From Budorcas taxicolor (Eukaryota > Chordata > Mammalia > Artiodactyla > Bovidae), in NCBI RefSeq assembly GCF_023091745.1, contig NW_026291749.1:62001-126000 (forward strand): a DNA stretch of 64,000 bases, in the 5' to 3' direction. Shown here piece by piece: positions 57,176-64,000 of the stretch. The translations under genes and the position numbers were made by a program. The notes under the pieces were generated by a model that did no database searches, had not been told where the DNA came from, and saw only the letters and a program-made list of their open reading frames with translations. Each line of letters opens with the position of its first letter. Position 1 is the first letter of the stretch.

Positions 57176-60100
57176 TTGAGATGCGACGGGAACGCCGGGA
57201 ACTCTTTCCCGACGAAGCAGGGAAAGGATCCCTCATCTCGAGCTACGAGGCCGAAACGGGGCTCCTCTGGATGTGGGCGGGACCCTCGTGATTCCTCTCG
57301 AGTGGAGACGGCTAGGTCGGGGAACTTCTTGATTTGCACCAAGGGTGTGAAGGATCCTTTCGAAGTTCCAGAGGTGACGTGTGATCAGCCTCGAGACGCC
57401 TCAGCGGAAATGGGCCTCATCTCGCCTGGAGGGGAGAACCTCCTGGATTTTCTCGAGTTGCGGCTGGTCTTCTCGAGTTACGACGGGGACCTCAGGGACC
57501 CACTCTGGTGGCCTCAGGAAAGGCCAGTCCCCATGCGAGTTGCTAGGGGACCTCTCGGGATTCCTCTCCCGTCCATGCCGGGGCCTCAGTCCTTGTGTGG
57601 AGTCGGGGCCGGAACCTGAGGATTCCTCTCCAGTGTTGCCATGGATCTTGGGGTGCTTCTGAGTCTCCCCAGGGGAGTCAGGCCTCGTCTCGAGTGGGGG
57701 CATGCACGTGCGCTTTCCTCCCGAGCTGCAGCAGTAGTGTCACGCTTCCTGTCACGTTGATCAAGGGATCTGTGGCTTTCCCTCGAGGCTGTCCCTCGAG
57801 GCTTTCCCACGAGGCTTTCCCACAGGGCTGTGCCACGTGCCACCTTGGTGTGAGTCGATCCTCGGCGTGAAAGACGTGCCGGTGAAGGGAAAAGAGGTTC
57901 CTCTGGAATGGACTGAGACATCTGGGGGACTCTTGGAATGGTGGCACGACCCTGGAGTTCCTCTCGCCGTTCCTGTTGAGAGGGCCTCCTCTTGAGATGC
58001 GACGGGAATGCCGGGAACTCTTTCCCGACGAAGCAGGGAAAGGATCCCTCATCTCGAGCAACGAGGCCGAAACGGGGCTCCTCTGGATGTGGGCGGGACC
58101 CTCGTGATTCCTCTCGAGTGGAGACGGGTATGTCGGGGAACTTCTTGATTTGCACCAAGGGTGTGAATGATCCTTTCGAAGTTCCAGAGGTGAGGTGTGA
58201 TCAGCCTCGAGACGCCTCAGCGGAAATGGGCCTCATCTCGCCTGGAGGGGAGAACCTCCTGGATTTTCTCGAGTTGCGGCAGGTCTTCTCGAGTTACGAC
58301 GGGGACCACAGGGACCCGCTCTGTTGGCTTCAGGAAAGGCCAGTCCCCATGCGAGTTGCTAGGGGACCTCTCGGGATTCCTCTCCCGTCCATGCCGGGGC
58401 CTCAGTCCTTGTGTGGAGTCGGGGCCGGAACCTGAGGATTCCTCTCCAGTGTTGCCATGGATCTTGGGGTACTTCTGAGTCTCCCCAGGGGAGTCAGGCC
58501 TCGTCTCGAGTGGGGGCATGCACGTGCGCTTTCCTTCCGAGCTGCAGCAGTAGTGTCACGCTTCCTGTCACGTGGATCAAGGGATCTGTGGCTTTCCCTC
58601 GAGGCTGTCCCTCGAGGCTTTCCCACGAGTCTTTCCCACAGGGCTGTGCCACGTGCCACCTTGGTGTGAGTCGATCCTCGGCGTGAAAGACGAGCCGGTG
58701 AAGGGAAAAGAGGTTCCTCTGGAATGGACTGAGACATCTGGGGGACTCTTGGAATGGTGGCACGACCCTGGAGTTCATCTCGCCGTTCCTGTTGAGAGGG
58801 CCTCCTCTTGAGATGCGACGGGATGGCCGGGAACTCTTTCCCGACGAAGCAGGGAAAGGATCCCTCATCTCGAGCTACGAGGCCGAAACGGGGCTCCTCT
58901 GGATGTGGGCGGGACCCTCGTGATTCCTCTCGAGTGGAGGCGGCTAGGTCGGGGAACTTCTTGATTTGCACCAAGGGTGTGAAGGATCCTTTCGAAGTTC
59001 CAGAGGTGAGGTGTGATCAGCCTCGAGACGCCTCAGCGGAAATGGGCCTCATCTCGCCTGGAGGGGAGAACCTCCTGGATTTTCTCGAGTTGCGGCAGGT
59101 CTTCTCGAGTTACGACGGGGACCACAGGGACCCGCTCTGTTGGCCTCAGGAAAGGCCAGTCCCCATGCGAGTTGCTAGGGGACCTCTCAGGATTCCTCTC
59201 CCGTCCATGCCGGGGCCTCAGTCCTTGTGTGGAGTCGGGGCCGGATCCTGAGGATTCCTCTCCAGTGTTGCCATGGATCTTGGGGTGCTTCTGAGTCTCC
59301 CCAGGGGAGTCAGGCCTCGTCTCGAGTGGGGGCATGCACGTGCGCTTTCCTCCCGAGCTGCAGCAGTAGTGTCACGCTTCCTGTCACATGGATCAGGGGA
59401 TCTGTGGCTTTCCCTCGAGGCTGTCCCTCGAGGCTTTCCCACGAGGCTTTCCCACAGGGCTGTGCCACGTGCCACCTTGGTGTGAGTAGATCCTCGGCGT
59501 GAAAGACGAGCCGGTGAAGGGAAAAGAGGTTCCTCTGGAGTGGACTGAGACATCTGGGGGACTTTTGGAATGGTGGCACGACCCTGGAGTTCCTCTCGCC
59601 GTTCCTGTTGAGAGGGCCTCCTCTTGAGATGCGACGGGAATGCCGGGAACTCTTTCCCGACGAAGCAGGGAAAGGATCCCTCATCTCGAGCTACGAGGCC
59701 GAAACGGGGCTCCTCTGGATGTGGGTGGGACCCTCGTGATTCCTCTCGAGTGGAGACGGGTATGTCGGGGAACTTCTTGATTTGCACCAAGGGTGTGAAG
59801 TACCCTTTCGAAGTTCCAGAGGGGAGGTGTGATCAGCCTCGAGACGCCTCAGCGGAAATGGGCCTCATCTCTCCTGGAGGGGAGAACCTCCTGGATTTTC
59901 TCGAGTTGCGGCAGGTCTTCTCGAGTTACGACGGGGACCTCAGGGACCCGCTCTGGTGGCCTCAGGAAAGGCCAGTCCCCATGCGAGTTGCTAGGGGACC
60001 TCTCGGGATTCCTCTCCCGTCCATGCCGGGGCCTCAGTCCTTGTGTGGAGTCGGGGCCGGAACCTGAGGATTCCTCTCCAGTGTTGCCATGGATCTTGGG

Positions 60101-62071
60101 GTGCTTCTGAGTATCCCCAGGGGAGTCATGCCTCGTCTCAAGTGGGGGCATGCACGTGCGCTTTCCTCCCGAGCTGCAGCAGTAGTGTCACGCTTCCTGT
60201 CACGTGGATCAAGGGATCTGTGGCTTTCCCTCGAGGCTGTCCCTCGAGGCTTTCCCACGAGGCTTTCCCACAGGGCTGTGCCACGTGCCACCTTGGTGTG
60301 AGTCGATCCTCGGCGTGAAAGACGAGCCGGTGAAGGGAAAAGAGGTTCCTCTGGAATGGACTGAGACATCTGGGGGACTCTTGGAATGGTGGCACGACCC
60401 TGGAGTTCCTCTCGCCTTTCCTGTTGAGAGGGCCTCCTCTTGAGATGCGACGGGAACGCCGGGAACACTTTCCCGACGAAGCAGGGAAAGGATCCCTCAT
60501 CTCGAGCTACGAGGCGGAAACGGGGCTCCTCTGGATGTGGGCGGGACCCTCGTGATTCCTCTCGAGTGGAGACGGCTAGGTCGGGGAACTTCTTGATTTG
60601 CACCAAGGGTGTGAAGGATCCTTTCGAAGTACCAGAGGTGACGTGTGATCAGCCTCGAGACGCCTCAGCGGAAATGGGCCTCATCTCGCCTGGAGGGGAG
60701 AACCTCCTGGATTTTCTCGAGTTGCGGCAGGTCTTCTCGAGTTACGACGGGGACCTCAGGGACCCACTCTGGTGGCCTCAGGAAAGGCCAGTCCCCATGC
60801 GAGTTGCTAGGGGACCTCTCGGGATTCCTCTCCCGTCCATGCCGGGGCCTCAGTCCTTGTGTGGAGTCGGGGCCGGAACCTGAGGATTCCTCTCCAATGT
60901 TGCCATGGATCTTGGGGTGCTTCTGAGTCTCCCCAGGGGAGTCAGGCCTCGTCTCGAGTGGGGGCATGCACGTGCGCTTTCCTCCCGAGCTGCAGCAGTA
61001 GTGTCACGCTTCCTGTCACGTGGATCAAGGGATCTGTGGCTTTCCCTCGAGGCTGTCCCTCGAGGCTTTCCCACGAGGCTTTCCCACAGGGCTGTGCCAC
61101 GTGCCACCTTGGTGTGAGTCGATCCTCGGCGTGAAAGACGAGCCGGTGAAGGGAAAAGAGGTTCCTCTGGAATGGACTGAGACATCTGGGGGACTCTTGG
61201 AATGGTGGCACGACCCTGGAGTTCCTCTCGCCGTTCCTGTTGATAGGGCCTCCTCTTGAGATGCGACGGGAACGCCGGGAACTCTTTCCCGACGAAGCAG
61301 GGAAAGGATCCCTCATCTCGAGCTACGAGGCCGAAACGGGGCTCCTCTGGATGTGGGCGGGACCCTCGTGATTCCTCTCGAGTGGAGACGGCTAGGTCGG
61401 GGAACTTCTTGATTTGCACCAAGGGTGTGAAGGATCCTTTCGAAGTTCCAGAGGTGAGGTGTGATCAGCCTCGAGACGCCTCAGCGGAAATGGGCCTCAT
61501 CTCGCCTGGAGGGGAGAACCTCCTGGATTTTCTCGAGTTGCGGCAGGTCTTCTCGAGTTACGACGGGGACCACAGGGACCCGCTCTGTTGGCCTCAGGAA
61601 AGGCCAGTCCCCATGCGAGTTGCTAGGGGACCTCTCGGGATTCCTCTCCCGTCCATGCCGGGGCCTCAGTCCTTGTGTGGAGTCGGGGCCGGAAGCTGAG
61701 GATTCCTCTCCAGTGTTGCCATGGATCTTGGGGTGCTTCTGAGTCTCCCCAGGGGAGTCAGGCCTCGTCTCGAGTGGGGGCATGCACGTGCGCTTTCCTC
61801 CCGAGCTGCAGCAGTAGTGTCACGCTTCCTGTCACGTGGATCAAGGGATCTGTGGCTTTCCCTCGAGGCTGTCCCTCGAGGCTTTCCCACGAGGCTTTCC
61901 CACAGGGCTGTGCCACGTGCCACCTTGGTGTGAGTCGATCCTCGGCGTGAAAGACGAGCCGGTGAAGGGAAAAGAGGTTCCTCTGGAATGGACTGAGACA
62001 TCTGGGGGACTCTTGGAATGGTGGCACGACCCTGGAGTTCCTCTCGCCGTTCCTGTTGAGAGGGCCTCCTC

Positions 62072-62861
62072 TTGAGATGCGACGGGAATGCCGGGAACTC
62101 TTTCCCGACGAAGCAGGGATAGGATCCCTCATCTCGAGCTACGAGGCCGAAACGGGGCTCCTCTGGATGTGGGTGGGACCCTCGTGATTCCTCTCGAGTG
62201 GAGACGGGTATGTCGGGGAACTTCTTGATTTGCATCAAGGGTGTGAAGTACCCTTTCGAAGTTCCAGAGGGGAGGTGTGATCAGCCTCGAGACGCCTCAG
62301 CGGAAATGGGCCTCATCTCGCCTGGAGGGGAGAACCTCCTGGATTTTCTCGAGTTGCGGCAGGTCTTCTCGAGTTACGACGGGGACCTCAGGGACCCGCT
62401 CTGGTGGCCTCAGGAAAGGCCAGTCCCCATGCGAGTTGCTAGGGGACCTCTCGGGATTCCTCTCCCGTCCATGCCGGGGCCTCAGTCCTTGTGTGGAGTC
62501 GGGGACGGAACCTGAGGATTCCTCTCCAGTGTTGCCATGGATCTTGGGGTGCTTCTGAGACTCCCTAGGGGAGTCAGGCCTCGTCTCGAGTGGGGGCATG
62601 CACGTGCGCTTTCCTCTCGAGCTGCAGCAGTAGTGTCACGCTTCCTGTCACGTGGATCAAGGGATCTGTGGCTTTCCCACGAGGCTTTCCCACAGGGCTG
62701 TGCCACGTGCCACCTTGGTGTGAGTCGATCCTCGGCGTGAAAGACGAGCCGGTGAAGGGAAAAGAGGTTCCTCTGGAATGGACTGAGACATCTGGGGGAC
62801 TCTTGGAATGGTGGCACGACCCTGGAGTTCCTCTCGCCGTTCCTGTTGAGAGGGCCTCCTC
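62072..62861 (+). repeat. Short monomer (790 bp) lacking two 13-bp units
   Basis: GATCTGTGGCTTTCCCACGAGG at 62662 joins sequence that elsewhere is separated by two CCCTCGAGGC units, giving a precise 26-bp loss. It also has GAGACTCCCTAGGGG (62557), TTCCTCTCGAGCTGC (62611) and GATTTGCATCAAGG (62227); the last is shared with the next monomer (63007). Confidence 0.9.
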
Positions 62862-63677
62862 TTGAGATGCGACGGGAATGCCGGGAACTCTTTCCCGACG
62901 AAGCAGGGAAAGGATCCCTCATCTCGAGCTACGAGGCCGAAACGGGGCTCCTCTGGATGTGGGTGGGACCCTCGTGATTCCTCTCGAGTGGAGACGGGTA
63001 TGTCGGGGAACTTCTTGATTTGCATCAAGGGTGTGAAGTACCCTTTCGAAGTTCCAGAGGGGAGGTGTGATCAGCCTCGAGACGCCTCAGCGGAAATGGG
63101 CCTCATCTCTCCTGGAGGGGAGAACCTCCTGGATTTTCTCGAGTTGTGGCAGGTCTTCTCGAGTTACGACGGGGACCTCAGGGACCCGCTCTGGTGGCCT
63201 CAGGAAAGGCCAGTCCCCATGCGAGTTGCTAGGGGACCTCTCGGGATTCCTCTCCCGTCCATGCCGGGGCCTCAGTCCTTGTGTGGATTCGGGGCCGGAA
63301 CCTGAGGATTCCTCTCCAGTGTTGCCATGGATCTTGGGGTGCATCTGAGTCTCCCCAGGGGAGTCAGGCCTCGTCTCGAGTGGGGGCATGCACGTGCGCT
63401 TTCCTCCCGAGCTGCAGCAGTAGTGTCACGCTTCCTGTCACGTGGATCAAGGGATCTGTGGCTTTCCCTCGAGGCTGTCCCTCGAGGCTTTCCCACGAGG
63501 CTTTCCCACAGGGCTGTGCCACGTGCCACCTTGGTGTGAGTCGATCCTCGGCGTGAAAGACGAGCCGGTGAAGGGAAAAGAGGTTCCTCTGGAATGGACT
63601 GAGACATCTGGGGGACTCTTGGAATGGTGGCACGACCCTGGAGTTCCTCTCGCCGTTCCTGTTGAGAGGGCCTCCTC

Positions 63678-64000
63678 TTGAGATGCGACGGGAACGCCGG
63701 GAACTCTTTCCCGACGAAGCAGGGAAAGGATCCCTCATCTCGAGCTACGAGGCGGAAACGGGGCTCCTCTGGATGTGGGCGGGACCCTCGTGATTCCTCT
63801 CGAGTGGAGACGGCTAGGTCGGGGAACTTCTTGATTTCCACCAAGGTTTGAAGGATCCTTTCGAAGTTCCAGAGGGGAGGTGTGATCAGCCTCGAGACGC
63901 CTCAGCGGAAATGGGCCTCATCTCTCCTGGAGGGGAGAACCTCCTGGATTTTCTCGAGTTGCGGCAGGTCTTCTCGAGTTACGACGGGGACCTCAGGGAC
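63678..64000 (+). repeat. Partial monomer at the right edge
   Basis: This is the first 323 bases of a monomer cut by the window end, so the array continues to the right. It carries a private one-base shortening near 63846 (CCAAGGTTTGAAGG where other copies have CCAAGGGTGTGAAGG). Confidence 0.95.

Larger units (their letters stand above)
1..64000 (+). repeat. Satellite I-type tandem array, 816-bp monomer, about 78.4 copies
   Basis: The whole window is head-to-tail copies of one monomer in one orientation. I phase monomers at the base 5 nt before ATGCGACGGG (usually TTGAG). Starts are 72, 888, 1704, 2520, 3336, 4152, 4968, 5784, 6600, 7415, 8231, 9047, 9862, 10678, 11493, 12309, 13125, 13941, 14757, 15573, 16389, 17204, 18020, 18835, 19651, 20467, 21283, 22099, 22915, 23729, 24545, 25361, 26177, 26992, 27808, 28624, 29440, 30256, 31070, 31886, 32701, 33517, 34333, 35149, 35965, 36781, 37597, 38413, 39228, 40044, 40860, 41676, 42491, 43307, 44123, 44939, 45754, 46570, 47385, 48201, 49017, 49833, 50649, 51464, 52280, 53096, 53912, 54728, 55544, 56360, 57176, 57992, 58808, 59624, 60440, 61256, 62072, 62862, 63678. 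Most monomers are 816 bp; a minority are 814 or 815 bp through one- or two-base deletions, and one is 790 bp. Period and composition match the remembered satellite I of sheep and goat. The repeat call is certain; the family name is a strong inference. Confidence 0.97.
47601..64000 (+). repeat. Right flank domain: return to flank-type monomers
   Basis: From about 47.6 kb the markers GATTCC after CCTCGT, GAGCCGGTGAAGG and GGGCCTCAGTCC return. A frequent right-flank type is marked by GTGGGTGGGACC, GAAGTACCCTTTCG and CATCTCTCCTGGAGG (for example the monomers starting 52280, 53912, 54728, 56360, 59624 and 62862). Three monomers (57992, 58808, 61256) carry the left-flank pair GGACCACAGGG and CTGTTGG. 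Confidence 0.7.

Noticed and set aside
1..64000. CRISPR array or bacterial repeat locus
   Set aside because: The repeats are contiguous 816-bp units with no unique spacers and no associated genes.
1..64000. Ribosomal DNA or a tandem gene cluster
   Set aside because: There is no rRNA-like sequence, no coding or intergenic alternation, and the unit is only 816 bp with visible sub-repeats.
1..64000. Transposon or endogenous retrovirus insertions
   Set aside because: The monomer phase can be followed from end to end with changes of at most a few bases, apart from one 26-bp loss, so no insertion is present.

Overview
The window is a single uninterrupted satellite DNA array. From base 1 to base 64000 it is built of head-to-tail copies of one GC-rich monomer (about 60% G+C in the rows I counted). 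The monomer is 816 bp long, all copies have the same orientation, and about 78.4 copies are present. I see no unique sequence, transposon, RNA gene, convincing protein gene, CRISPR array or flanking arm. Many open frames exist on both strands, but they are the same few frames repeated once per monomer and are by-products of a GC-rich sequence with few stop codons.

The 816-bp period, high G+C, dense CTCGAG sites and a cryptic 31-bp sub-periodicity fit centromeric/pericentromeric satellite I of sheep and goats (Caprinae), a relative of the bovine 1.715 satellite. This assignment rests on remembered family properties and not on a search. I cannot tell sheep from goat or a close relative. The window would lie deep inside a centromeric block of an acrocentric chromosome.

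Layout: (1) 1 to about 20.3 kb holds fairly homogeneous monomers of a 'flank' type, carrying patchwork duplications at offsets of 4894, 7342 and 9789 bp (6, 9 and 12 monomers). (2) About 20.3 to 47.6 kb is a more diverged 'core' of distinct subfamilies. It includes a 9-monomer-offset duplication, a tandem dimer near 30-34 kb, and a crisp four-monomer higher-order repeat (3263 bp) present three times with very few differences between about 35.8 and 45.5 kb. One monomer at about 27 kb is a flank-type island in the core, and one at 46.57 kb is an unusually diverged outlier near the right edge of the core. (3) About 47.6 to 64 kb returns to flank-type monomers, with a three-monomer higher-order repeat (2448 bp) present twice and one 790-bp short monomer. 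Rare variants shared between 1.7-3.7 kb and 48.2-50.2 kb link the two flanks across the core.

Each monomer carries internal structure: a 31-bp ancestral register, a 13-bp mini-array, short inverted repeats, at least three CACGTG E-box hexamers in most copies, and two degenerate CENP-B-box-like sites. The most interesting content is the layered, multi-scale amplification history (13 bp, 31 bp, 816 bp, then 3-, 4- and 9-monomer blocks). There is no gene system in this window. Coordinates of duplication breakpoints are approximate because they lie between diagnostic variants.
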